A stretch of 47,320 nt of DNA, from positions 1-47,320 of the forward strand of contig CALVEA010000016.1 in the NCBI GenBank assembly GCA_944326455.1, in the 5' to 3' direction. Position 1 is the stretch's first letter, and every line of letters starts with the position of its first letter. The stretch is from Candidatus Gastranaerophilales bacterium. GTDB taxonomy: Bacteria; Cyanobacteriota; Vampirovibrionia; Gastranaerophilales; Gastranaerophilaceae. The notes under the pieces are model-generated. The model worked only from the letters and a program-made list of their open reading frames with translations, did not search any database and was not told the DNA's origin. Positions 36,461-44,654 of the stretch are shown here, piece after piece. The position numbers and the translations under genes are program-made.

Positions 36461-37996
36461 ATGATGAAAACTATTGAATTAGTTTCGCCGAATCTGCTGA
36501 AAAAGGATTATGGTTACGCTGCATTAAACATTTTATGGTCATGTAATCATGGCAAAAGAACAATAATTTTTTCTTTTATTGAACTTTTTCCAAAAGAATT
36601 CCCTGAGCCTCAGTCTTTAGAGGAACAAAGTTTTAAAGTTAAAAAAACGAATCAAAGGCTTTATTTTATCAGGATTGCAGATAAAGCCGACAGGCTTATA
36701 GACTGGTATAATAACTTGCGATTGGGTAATTGTGCCGAAATGTTCTGGCAGAAAAACGAGAAGTTTGAATTAATTACTTATGAGCAAGAACCGATTTTCC
36801 CGGAATTGCTGTTAGTTCAGAAGATACCGTTTTTGTTGAAAACATCCGGCAGCGTGCGCTGTCATTTCTTGTTTGAAACAAATCTATCAGAAGAGATTAA
36901 AAAGATGTGTTTGGAAGAGGATACTTTAGAGTGGATTAAGGAACAGCTTTTATTTGACATATCTCTTTATCCTGAATACATCGGAACAATCTGTCTTGCG
37001 GCATATAATCCGCTCATCAGAAGTATTCGACCGAGACTAATAACAAATGATGACGGCAAAGGTGAATCTATTCTTTTTCAAATTGAAAAACGAACGGATG
37101 TCGATATTTCTAAATTGAAACTAATGTATATAGAAAAACGGAATCTTGGGTATAACAATTTTAAAGAAATTCCGCTGGAAGATTCCGGCTTTTTGTTAAA
37201 AAATTCCGGAGATATTGAAAATATTGGCTATGCCGTAGTGTGCCCGGAAAGGGGAATACTTACCATAGAGGGTTTTTACGGATTTTTAAAATCAATATCT
37301 TTAAATATGAGAATTTTGTCCGGAAAAACAAAGGTAAATGTTCCGACAAAAGATTACACCGGAACAGAAGAAAGCTACGAGGCTGAAATATATCATAACG
37401 AAAGAACAGAAGTAGCGGATAATAACTCTGATACAAAATCTTCTTGTGAAAAATTAAGTAAGGCGGAGTCCGCCAGATGTCAAATCAACAGAGCAAAAAA
37501 TTCGCAAGCTTTTTTCTATGACAACCCTCGAGAAGCAGCAGTTTATGTACGGAACTTGATTTCTAAGGCACAAAGCCGCGTAATAATAATTGATCCGTAC
37601 ATTCAGACAAGAGAGTTATTTAAATTTGTGCTTATGGTTCAGCCTTATGTAGATACTGTTATAATGACATCTTCTCTGGTTTTAAAAGGGAAAAAATATA
37701 AGGGGCAGGCACAGTTATTACAAAATAATATTAACAATGCGGCAGCAAAATATAAAATTAAAGCTATGGTTATGAAAGGTGATCAGCCGGTTTTCCATGA
37801 TAGGTTTATTATTATAGACGATGAAGTTTGGCTTTCCGGGAATTCACTTGCAGATATCGGCAATAGAGCAAGTATCTTAATTAAATTATACTCCCCTTCT
37901 GAAGTTACTGATTTGTATTTTAAGATACTAAATGATAAAGAAAAAGTTGTAACACTTGAGGAATGGATAAAAAATCATGAAGCTGCCAAAAACTAA
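36461..37996 (+). CDS. Phospholipase-D-like protein with a large unknown N-terminal domain
   Basis: 511 aa. Residues about 350-500 form a PLD-like half: AAVYVRNLISKAQSRVIIID, then VFHDRFIIIDD with H446, R448, D453, followed by the usual SGNS turn. The lysine of the HxKxxxxD motif is arginine. Only one such motif is present, so an active site would need a partner or a dimer. Residues 1-330 match no family I can name with certainty. A 93-base gap precedes it, with AAGGGGG as ribosome site and a 7-bp inverted repeat (GTTGGAT/ATCCAAC) around the gap. It overlaps the next gene by 20 bases. A nuclease role is inference. Confidence 0.75.
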   Translation: MMKTIELVSPNLLKKDYGYAALNILWSCNHGKRTIIFSFIELFPKEFPEPQSLEEQSFKVKKTNQRLYFIRIADKADRLIDWYNNLRLGNCAEMFWQKNEKFELITYEQEPIFPELLLVQKIPFLLKTSGSVRCHFLFETNLSEEIKKMCLEEDTLEWIKEQLLFDISLYPEYIGTICLAAYNPLIRSIRPRLITNDDGKGESILFQIEKRTDVDISKLKLMYIEKRNLGYNNFKEIPLEDSGFLLKNSGDIENIGYAVVCPERGILTIEGFYGFLKSISLNMRILSGKTKVNVPTKDYTGTEESYEAEIYHNERTEVADNNSDTKSSCEKLSKAESARCQINRAKNSQAFFYDNPREAAVYVRNLISKAQSRVIIIDPYIQTRELFKFVLMVQPYVDTVIMTSSLVLKGKKYKGQAQLLQNNINNAAAKYKIKAMVMKGDQPVFHDRFIIIDDEVWLSGNSLADIGNRASILIKLYSPSEVTDLYFKILNDKEKVVTLEEWIKNHEAAKN

Positions 37997-38567
37997 TATA
38001 AAAGAAATTTCCATCCCGGAAGAGAAACAGGAAATTGAAGAAGGTAAACTTTATTTCTTTTCCGCCTGTTATGAAAGCGGATGCAAAGTCTCAAAAGATA
38101 TTGAGGAAGTGACCAGCAGTTGCTTTGGTTGTTATGATATTGACAGCAGTACATTTTGGAACGATTTTAGAACGGCTGAACGTGTTGTTATTATTGATAA
38201 ATTTTTTATGAATGAGGATTTAGAAAAAGTAATTTCGATTTTTCGTGAAAATAAAGTCAGATTAAAAACTTTCAAATCTTTTAAGATATTTACAGCAAAT
38301 GCAAACAGTAAAAAAGATAGGCTGCTGGAGTTAAGCAGGCTTCTTAGAGATGAAATTATTTTTGAAGTATATGATATTCAAAAGGACTTTATTCATGATA
38401 GATTTGCTATTTTAGATAAACAGCTTTTTCATTTTGGGTGTACAGTAGGTGGAAAAACTTCGGAAGGTTTTAGTGCTTTTAGCTGCGGCTGGAACGCATC
38501 CAGAATAGATACATTGATAAGTGAGTTAGAACGCTCGGGGTCAAAATCAAAAAGGATAAATTTATGA
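37977..38567 (+). CDS. Small phospholipase-D-like half protein
   Basis: 196 aa. The motif FIHDRFAILD gives H140, R142, D147, the same HxRxxxxD variant as in the upstream protein, preceded by a strand-helix pattern (RVVIIDKFFMNEDLEKVISI) typical of PLD folds. A following SGW/GCT stretch is not the normal GxxN turn. It likely pairs with the upstream half to build one two-motif active site, given the 20-base overlap of the genes. It overlaps the next gene by four bases (ATGA). Confidence 0.7.
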   Translation: MKLPKTNIKEISIPEEKQEIEEGKLYFFSACYESGCKVSKDIEEVTSSCFGCYDIDSSTFWNDFRTAERVVIIDKFFMNEDLEKVISIFRENKVRLKTFKSFKIFTANANSKKDRLLELSRLLRDEIIFEVYDIQKDFIHDRFAILDKQLFHFGCTVGGKTSEGFSAFSCGWNASRIDTLISELERSGSKSKRINL

Positions 38568-40345
38568 TTAGAGAAGAATTAATACCGGAATTTATGAAAT
38601 ATCAGGAAAAAATCTATCTAGAAACGTTAAATAAATACGCTCACCTTGATGGTGTGGTTAAAAATTCTCTAGAAAAGTTTTGTAAATCAGCTTTTGAAAC
38701 CAAAATCTCATATATCGATTTTGAACAGGAATCTCAAAAGTTTTGTGCCGATAATTATATAAAACTTTATATTTTAGCTCAAATTTGTGTAAGTAAAGTT
38801 CTGTCAACAAGAACTTCTTTGATAAATATGTTTAAATGGTTTAGAAGTTATGACCATACGGAACTGGGACTGTTTTACAATTATATTATAAAAGAGGAAT
38901 TAAAGGAACCGTCCAAACAAGAGCGATATCTTAAAAAATTGGAGGGAATAGCTGACTATGCTAACAAAACTACACTGGATTCTCTCCGTAAAGATGAGCG
39001 TGCTGTTTTTGAAAAAAAATTAGAAGAAAGTGCCGGTGTATCTGATATTTTAGAAATTTTCAACAGCAAAAATCGAGGATTTTATAACTATTATTCTAAT
39101 GGCATTTTATATTTTGCTTTAATTCCGATATTAAATAAAAATTTAAAAAAAGTTGTTCAGATTTTATCCGAAATTAACAACATATATCAAGTTGAAGAAT
39201 TTCTTTTTACAAATCAAATTCAAAATGATTTAGAAATTATTTGCAATATGCTGAAATATATACCTGAAATTACGAATAAAAATGGAGAATGGAATTCTAA
39301 AAAATTTCTGCTTCCTCTGCTTGTCAGTATTTTTTATAACTACCTGTTTAAAATGAGTAACATTTTAAGCAGCAAAAATTCAAATATTAAGGAGCTTTCA
39401 CAAGATATTATCATATTTTTGAATAGTCTGCAAAAACGAAAAGATTTTGAGTTTATTATAAGAAAATGGCTGCTATATCTTGGCGGTCAAATTGATTCCG
39501 GTAATAAAAGTAAGCAAGATGTTACATCTTTAATACTTCAGATTATAGGAGAAAAAATAGTATCAACAGATACTCAATTCGGCATAAACTTTTTTAAAAA
39601 AGAATCCGCAAAAGGGTATGATAGAGAACTTCTTACAGCTCTGGTTTATACGGCAGAGTCAACAGTATTCCCTCAAGAATATAACCAATTGTTTGAGGAA
39701 TACATATTGAATCTTAAAAATAAGATAAACATATTTCCGGATAAATCTTATCTGAAAAATGAACATTATGTTTTAGGGCAATTATTTGTATCTATTGACA
39801 ATCCGCTGAGTGCTTGGAGGATTTTGTGGAACAAATTATATAAAGAGCGAAGGTTTGCGATGCTTGTACCTTATAGCGAAAGCCGACATGACATCTCTCA
39901 TTCTCAGTACTTGATACTTGTAGGTATCGGAGCTATAGAATATTTTATTTCAGAAAAAAATAAAACATCCGCTTTGCTGCTTATTCAAGAAGTCTGGAAA
40001 GCACTTATGGAAATATATTTGACAGGACAATATTTTTTATATCAAGATTTTATTTACCAAATCATTAATCGGCTGGTATTATTAAAAAATTTGCTCAAAG
40101 GGGCTTTAGGCAATGAAATAAATACTATTAAGTATAATCCTGAGTTAATTTCCAAAGTAATTATAAATCTCAAGCATAATAATGGCAGTTTGGATTTTAT
40201 TTCTGCGGACAACGATATATTAAATTCTTTAGAAATATATATCACCGAGTGGAAGATGTCAAAAGGGAAACGTAAATCTGAATATGCGGACGATTACTAT
40301 CAAGAACTGGAAGAAATCTTCAATAGGTATAGTACCAATGTATAA
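38564..40345 (+). CDS. Uncharacterised 593-aa protein, last gene of the SIR2/PLD cassette
   Basis: Starts at the ATG overlapping the previous stop. The protein is helical, lysine-rich and cytosolic, without recognised catalytic motifs or membrane segments. Weak general resemblance in composition to the 893-aa protein (Asn/Lys/Ile/Glu-rich helices) suggests another scaffold or sensor. It ends 26 bases before the convergent LysR gene. Function unknown; assigned to the cassette by overlap and composition. Confidence 0.72.
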   Translation: MIREELIPEFMKYQEKIYLETLNKYAHLDGVVKNSLEKFCKSAFETKISYIDFEQESQKFCADNYIKLYILAQICVSKVLSTRTSLINMFKWFRSYDHTELGLFYNYIIKEELKEPSKQERYLKKLEGIADYANKTTLDSLRKDERAVFEKKLEESAGVSDILEIFNSKNRGFYNYYSNGILYFALIPILNKNLKKVVQILSEINNIYQVEEFLFTNQIQNDLEIICNMLKYIPEITNKNGEWNSKKFLLPLLVSIFYNYLFKMSNILSSKNSNIKELSQDIIIFLNSLQKRKDFEFIIRKWLLYLGGQIDSGNKSKQDVTSLILQIIGEKIVSTDTQFGINFFKKESAKGYDRELLTALVYTAESTVFPQEYNQLFEEYILNLKNKINIFPDKSYLKNEHYVLGQLFVSIDNPLSAWRILWNKLYKERRFAMLVPYSESRHDISHSQYLILVGIGAIEYFISEKNKTSALLLIQEVWKALMEIYLTGQYFLYQDFIYQIINRLVLLKNLLKGALGNEINTIKYNPELISKVIINLKHNNGSLDFISADNDILNSLEIYITEWKMSKGKRKSEYADDYYQELEEIFNRYSTNV

Positions 40346-40371
40346 CTTTATTCCCGGAAATTAACACGGCT

Positions 40372-41259
40372 TTATTTTTTAAGACTTGAGGAAAGTTTAT
40401 CCAGAAAAAGTTTGGCTGCCGGAGAAAAAACCTGATATTTTTTCCAGACAATATTCAATCCTGATTCCAGTTTTGGTTTGAGAGGACGAAAACAAAGATT
40501 TCCGGAAGTGTTAACAAGCTTATCCAAGGTAATCGCGTATCCGATTCCTGCTTCTACCATAATTCCTGCATTAAAAATCAGATTATATGTAGCTGTAATA
40601 TTTAAGTTCTCAAACTCACTTCCGAACCAGTCCAAAAATCCGCTGTTTGCGGAATATTTAGGGGTCATTTGCCGTGAGGCTATTAGGGGCAAATTTTTTA
40701 AATCTTTGAGTTCAATTTCCTTTTTCTTGGCTAATGGGCTGTCTTTTCTCATAATGACCCCCCAGGTATCTTTTTGCGGGAGTTCTATATTATCATATTT
40801 AGATAAATCAATCGGCTGAATTAATACTCCAAAATCCAACAGCCCTCTATCCAATTTCTCGGTTACATCTTCTGCATTTCCGCTGTGGAGATGGAATTTT
40901 ATCTCAGGATAACTGCTTTGAATCTCTTTTATAATTTGTGCAATGTATTTCATAGAATCAGTCTCACCGCAGCCTATATAAATATCACCTGCAAGAATAT
41001 TTTTTAGCGAGTTGAATTCTTCTTCTGTTTTTTCAACCATGTCAACAATTTCTTGTGCTCTTTTTCTGAGTATCATTCCTTCAGGGGTCAGTGAGACTCT
41101 GTATTTTCCTCTTATAAGAAGTTTTTGTCCGAGTTCTTTTTCCAAATCCTGCAATTGGCGTGAGAGTGTCGGCTGGGTGAGATGAAGAGAGTTAGCGGCA
41201 CCTGTTATACTTCCTTCTCTTGCAACCGTTAAAAAGTATTTTAGTACTCTGATTTCCAT
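40372..41259 (-). CDS. LysR-family transcriptional regulator
   Basis: 295 aa. The N-terminal winged helix is canonical: MEIRVLKYFLTVAREGSITG, AANSLHLTQPTLSRQLQDLE. The C-terminal part is a periplasmic-binding-protein-like effector domain. It is transcribed away from the operon at 41373 and a 25-base palindrome lies in the gap. This is the normal LysR arrangement, so it probably controls that operon and itself. Effector unknown. Confidence 0.95.
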   Translation of the reverse strand: MEIRVLKYFLTVAREGSITGAANSLHLTQPTLSRQLQDLEKELGQKLLIRGKYRVSLTPEGMILRKRAQEIVDMVEKTEEEFNSLKNILAGDIYIGCGETDSMKYIAQIIKEIQSSYPEIKFHLHSGNAEDVTEKLDRGLLDFGVLIQPIDLSKYDNIELPQKDTWGVIMRKDSPLAKKKEIELKDLKNLPLIASRQMTPKYSANSGFLDWFGSEFENLNITATYNLIFNAGIMVEAGIGYAITLDKLVNTSGNLCFRPLKPKLESGLNIVWKKYQVFSPAAKLFLDKLSSSLKK

Positions 41260-41278
41260 AAAAATATGATACGGGTTT

Positions 41279-41303
41279 TAAATATGCTTGTCAAGCATAT
41301 TTA
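41279..41303. promoter_or_regulatory. 25-base palindrome, LysR-type operator
   Basis: TAAATATGCTTG-T-CAAGCATATTTA, perfect arms, contains a T-N11-A core. It lies 20 bases from the LysR start and 70 from the divergent gene. Confidence 0.8.
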
Positions 41304-41372
41304 GATATGTAATATAAGTATTTGCTATTTTAAAAAAAGGATAAATAATATAAATATAAAAGGCAATTAATA

Positions 41373-41579
41373 ATGTATGAAAAAATTATTCAAAATTTAA
41401 AAGATGCGGACTGCGATTCCTGCTTTATAGATAAATTCCTTAATGCAAGCGGTAAGGAGCGTCTATGTTTGCTTAATCGTTACAGAAAGAGTCTTTTGGA
41501 AAATTTACATGTTTGCCAGAAAAAATTGGACTGTCTGGATTACCTTATTTTTAATCTTGAACAGGAAAAAAATATTTAA
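41373..41579 (+). CDS. 68-aa helical protein, cysteine-containing
   Basis: Begins MYEKIIQNLKDADCDSCFID; then RKSLLENLHVCQKKLDCLDYLIFNLEQ. It is a short two- to three-helix protein of a type common in gut bacteria next to LysR regulators and DUF3737 genes; no function is known to me. The ribosome site is weak (AAAAGG, 12 bases before the ATG). It is the first gene of the operon controlled by the palindrome. Confidence 0.75.
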   Translation: MYEKIIQNLKDADCDSCFIDKFLNASGKERLCLLNRYRKSLLENLHVCQKKLDCLDYLIFNLEQEKNI

Positions 41580-41595
41580 AGAAGCGAGGTATTTT

Positions 41596-42477
41596 ATGAA
41601 AAACAGAATTGAAAACCAGACATTTGATATGGAACGCTCTTTATACAATATAAAAGATACAGAAGTTTTTAATTGCATATTTGCAGGCAAAGCAGACGGA
41701 GAATCTGTTTTGAAAGAATGTAGAAGAATAGATGTAAACGATTGTTCTTTTTCTTTAAGGTATCCGCTCTGGCATGCTAAAAAATTCTCTCTTAAACATA
41801 TTTTTATGGATGATAAAGCCCGCGCTCCTTTGTGGTACTCAGATAACGGTAAGATATCAGACAGCGAAATTAACGGGATAAAATGTTTACGAGAATGTAA
41901 AAATATTTCTGTTGACGGCTGCAAAATCATATCTCCTGAATTTGGCTGGAGATGCAAGGGTGTAAAAATCTCAAATTCAACAATTGATTCAATGTACTTT
42001 TTATTTGAATCTAAAGATGTTGAAATTGATAACCTTAATATGACCGGCAAGTATTCTTTTCAGTATATGAAGAATTTAACCATAAAAAATTCCAGCCTTG
42101 ATACAAAAGATGCTTTCTGGCACAGCAAAAATATTACGGTAGAAAATTCTATTGTTAAAGGGGAGTATTTGGGCTGGTTTAGTGAAAATCTAACTTTTAT
42201 TAACTGTAAAATTATCGGCACTCAGCCGCTTTGCTATTGTAAAAATCTTAAACTTATTAACTGCACAATGGAAGATACTGATTTAGCTTTTGAATATTCA
42301 GATGTGGAAGCTGATATTAAAGGGAAAATTCTTTCGGTCAAAAATCCCAAATCCGGTGTTATTACAGCTGATAGTGTAGATAAAATTATATCGGAAGATG
42401 CCGTAATGAAGTGCAACGGAAAAGTTGTATTAAGAGGTTTTGCAAATTGCACTGAATTATTAGAAAAATGTGTATAA
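41596..42477 (+). CDS. DUF3737 family protein (right-handed repeat fold)
   Basis: 293 aa from the ATG at 41596, supported by GCGAGG; a longer reading frame begins upstream but overlaps the previous gene. NQTFDMERSLYNIKDTEVFN near the start and repeated I-x-N-S/D-x-x-I/L steps (ISDSEINGIKCL, KISNSTIDSMYF, TIKNSSLDTKDAFW) give a parallel beta-helix look, as in the DUF3737 family. Biochemical role unknown. It is followed 15 bases later by a hydrolase gene. Confidence 0.85.
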   Translation: MKNRIENQTFDMERSLYNIKDTEVFNCIFAGKADGESVLKECRRIDVNDCSFSLRYPLWHAKKFSLKHIFMDDKARAPLWYSDNGKISDSEINGIKCLRECKNISVDGCKIISPEFGWRCKGVKISNSTIDSMYFLFESKDVEIDNLNMTGKYSFQYMKNLTIKNSSLDTKDAFWHSKNITVENSIVKGEYLGWFSENLTFINCKIIGTQPLCYCKNLKLINCTMEDTDLAFEYSDVEADIKGKILSVKNPKSGVITADSVDKIISEDAVMKCNGKVVLRGFANCTELLEKCV

Positions 42478-42492
42478 AGAAAGGCAAAAATC

Positions 42493-43392
42493 ATGGAAAT
42501 AATAAGAGTTAATACCCCGCGAGGATTAGAACTAAAAGGCGCAATCTGGGGTGATAATACGATGGATACCGTTGTTATTATAATGAGCGGTATATGTTCT
42601 AACGTGTTTCAAAACGACCTGCTTGTATCAACAGGAGAACTTTTGAGTGCAAATAATATTGCCTGTATTGCAGGACATGCAATGGATGCGTTTTCCTGTA
42701 TTGCGTATTCCGATTTTTCTGCCGGGAAGCAAAGATATACCGGGGTTGTAGATGATGATTTTTCTTTTGCGTATGAAGATACGGAAGCTTATGTTAAATA
42801 TGCAAAAGAGCTAGGGTTTAAAAATATTGTTCTTGCGGGACATTCTTTAGGCTCAAATAAAATTATTAACTACCTCGGAAATACTTCTGATAACTATGTT
42901 GATTATTTTATAGTATCAGCTCCTGTTGATTTGGCATATTGGTTTGAGGTTATGCCCAATGTTAAAGAATGTATTGAGCTTGCGGAACAATATGTTCAGG
43001 AAGGCAGAGGGAATGATATTTTACCAAAGCTTTTCGGCGGGTTTTCTCCAATGTGCGCTAATACTGTTTTAGGATTCTATAATGCTTTTAATCTCAAAAA
43101 CTGCCCAGTTATAAGCGGGGAAGGTGAAACAAACTCGCTCAACTCCATCAAGGTAAGCGGGGCATTCATTATTGGAGAAAAAGACAGCCTTACAAACGGC
43201 GACCCTAAAGGGTTTATGGAAAAAATTAATTCGTACTGCAAGCATCCGGAAAACAACAGAGTAATAGTTGTACCGGATGCATCCCATATTTTCTACGGAA
43301 AACACAGAGAATATGCAGAGACTGTTTTGGAGTGTGTTATGCAGAACTTGGAGCGGGCATATCTGTCCGGAGCGGTAAATAGAAGTAATTAA
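42493..43392 (+). CDS. Alpha/beta hydrolase
   Basis: 299 aa. The nucleophile elbow GHSLGS lies near residue 118 and the likely acid and histidine are in the C-terminal SGAFIIGEKDSLTNGDP and VPDASHIFYG. No signal peptide. It ends the LysR-linked operon. Substrate unknown; esterase or thioesterase activity is possible. Confidence 0.88.
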   Translation: MEIIRVNTPRGLELKGAIWGDNTMDTVVIIMSGICSNVFQNDLLVSTGELLSANNIACIAGHAMDAFSCIAYSDFSAGKQRYTGVVDDDFSFAYEDTEAYVKYAKELGFKNIVLAGHSLGSNKIINYLGNTSDNYVDYFIVSAPVDLAYWFEVMPNVKECIELAEQYVQEGRGNDILPKLFGGFSPMCANTVLGFYNAFNLKNCPVISGEGETNSLNSIKVSGAFIIGEKDSLTNGDPKGFMEKINSYCKHPENNRVIVVPDASHIFYGKHREYAETVLECVMQNLERAYLSGAVNRSN

Positions 43393-43501
43393 GTGAATAG
43401 GTAATTAAGTGAATAAGTGAATAAGAAATAGCTTCCTTTTTTAAGAAGAGACTCTGAAGGAGCGAGGCTATGATGTATAGTTGAATAAGGGAATAAGAAA
43501 T
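43384..43501. repeat. Octamer-repeat cluster before the second hydrolase
   Basis: Runs of AAGTGAATAAG / AATTAAGTGAATAG (43384-43430) and TTGAATAAGGGAATAAG (43479-43501), the same octamer family as at 2091-2622 and 28250-28360. The first run touches the preceding stop codon. Confidence 0.7.
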
Positions 43502-43568
43502 AACTCCATTTCCAAATCCGGAAGAGAAGCCCGAGAGGGTAAAGGTTATATAAAAAAGCGAGGTATGA

Positions 43569-44597
43569 ATGTTTAAAAAAATATTAGTGAGTTTAAGCGC
43601 AATTATCTTAATTCTGGGAGGAATAACGATGAGTAATGCAAAACAAAACGATTGGGACAAGACTTTTAAAAAGAGCGATAAAGTTGATGTTCAAAAAGTA
43701 AATTTTAAAAACAGATACGGAATTACACTTGTCGGTGATTTATATCTGCCAAAAGAAAAACCGGAAGCAAAAATGGCGGCGATTGCAGTATCAGGACCTT
43801 TTGGTGCCGTAAAAGAACAAGCATCGGGATTGTATGCCCAGACAATGGCGGAAAGAGGATTTGCCGCACTCGCATTTGATCCGTCTTATACGGGAGAAAG
43901 CGGAGGCGAACCTCGGAATGTAGCTTCTCCGGATATTAATACGGAAGATTTTTCTGCTGCCGTTGATTATTTGAGCACCAGAGAAGATGTTGACCCGGAT
44001 AGAATCGGTATTATAGGCATTTGCGGTTTCGGCGGATTCGGATTGAACGCTGCGGCTATAGATACAAGAATTAAAGGCACCGTTGCTGTTACAATGTACG
44101 ATATGACAAGAGTTACAGCAAAAGGTTACAATGATACAATTGACTCCGATGCTCGTTATCAGATGAAAGAACAGCTCAACAAACAAAGAACGGAGGATTT
44201 TAAGAATGGGACTTATGCTCCGGCGCCGGGATTACCTGAAAAACTAACAGGTGAGGAACCCCAATTTGTAAAAGATTATTATGGTTATTACAAAACAAAT
44301 AGGGGATTTCATAAACGTTCAATCAATTCTAACGGGAATTGGACTATGACCTCTTCTCTTTCTTTAATTAATATGCCTATCTTGCAATACAGTGAAGAAA
44401 TTCAAAATGCTGTTCTTGTAATACATGGGGAAAACGCTCACAGCCGTTATTTCTCGGAAGATGCTTTTAAAAAACTGAAAGGTGAAAACAAAGAATTATA
44501 TATAGTTCCTGGAGCAAACCATGTTGATTTGTATGACAACTTGGAAAAAATCCCGTTTGATAAAATTGAGACATTCTTTAGAACTTATTTAAAATAA
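43569..44597 (+). CDS. Exported alpha/beta hydrolase, dienelactone-hydrolase/YcjY-like
   Basis: 342 aa. The signal peptide is MFKKILVSLSAIILILGGIT up to about SNA at 24. The core has LVGDLYLPKEK, FDPSYTGESGGEPRN, IGIIGICGFGGFGLNAAAID (nucleophile elbow with a cysteine or its neighbour in place of serine) and VPGANHVDLYDN with the histidine. GAGG lies six bases before the chosen ATG. Related YcjY-like proteins are uncharacterised peptidase/esterase homologues. A terminator follows. Confidence 0.85.
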   Translation: MFKKILVSLSAIILILGGITMSNAKQNDWDKTFKKSDKVDVQKVNFKNRYGITLVGDLYLPKEKPEAKMAAIAVSGPFGAVKEQASGLYAQTMAERGFAALAFDPSYTGESGGEPRNVASPDINTEDFSAAVDYLSTREDVDPDRIGIIGICGFGGFGLNAAAIDTRIKGTVAVTMYDMTRVTAKGYNDTIDSDARYQMKEQLNKQRTEDFKNGTYAPAPGLPEKLTGEEPQFVKDYYGYYKTNRGFHKRSINSNGNWTMTSSLSLINMPILQYSEEIQNAVLVIHGENAHSRYFSEDAFKKLKGENKELYIVPGANHVDLYDNLEKIPFDKIETFFRTYLK

Positions 44598-44601
44598 GAA
44601 T

Positions 44602-44628
44602 AAAAGGAGGGAGTTATTCCCTCCTTTT
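44602..44628 (+). terminator. Terminator of the exported hydrolase gene
   Basis: AAAAGGAGGGA-GTTAT-TCCCTCCTTTT, an 11-bp perfect stem ending in T residues. Confidence 0.9.
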
Positions 44629-44654
44629 AATATTTTTTATGTTAGTATTGTTCT

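Noticed and set aside
40346..40371. Right-hand attachment site of the SIR2 island
   Set aside because: No copy of the tmRNA-end sequence is found between the last gene and lysR.
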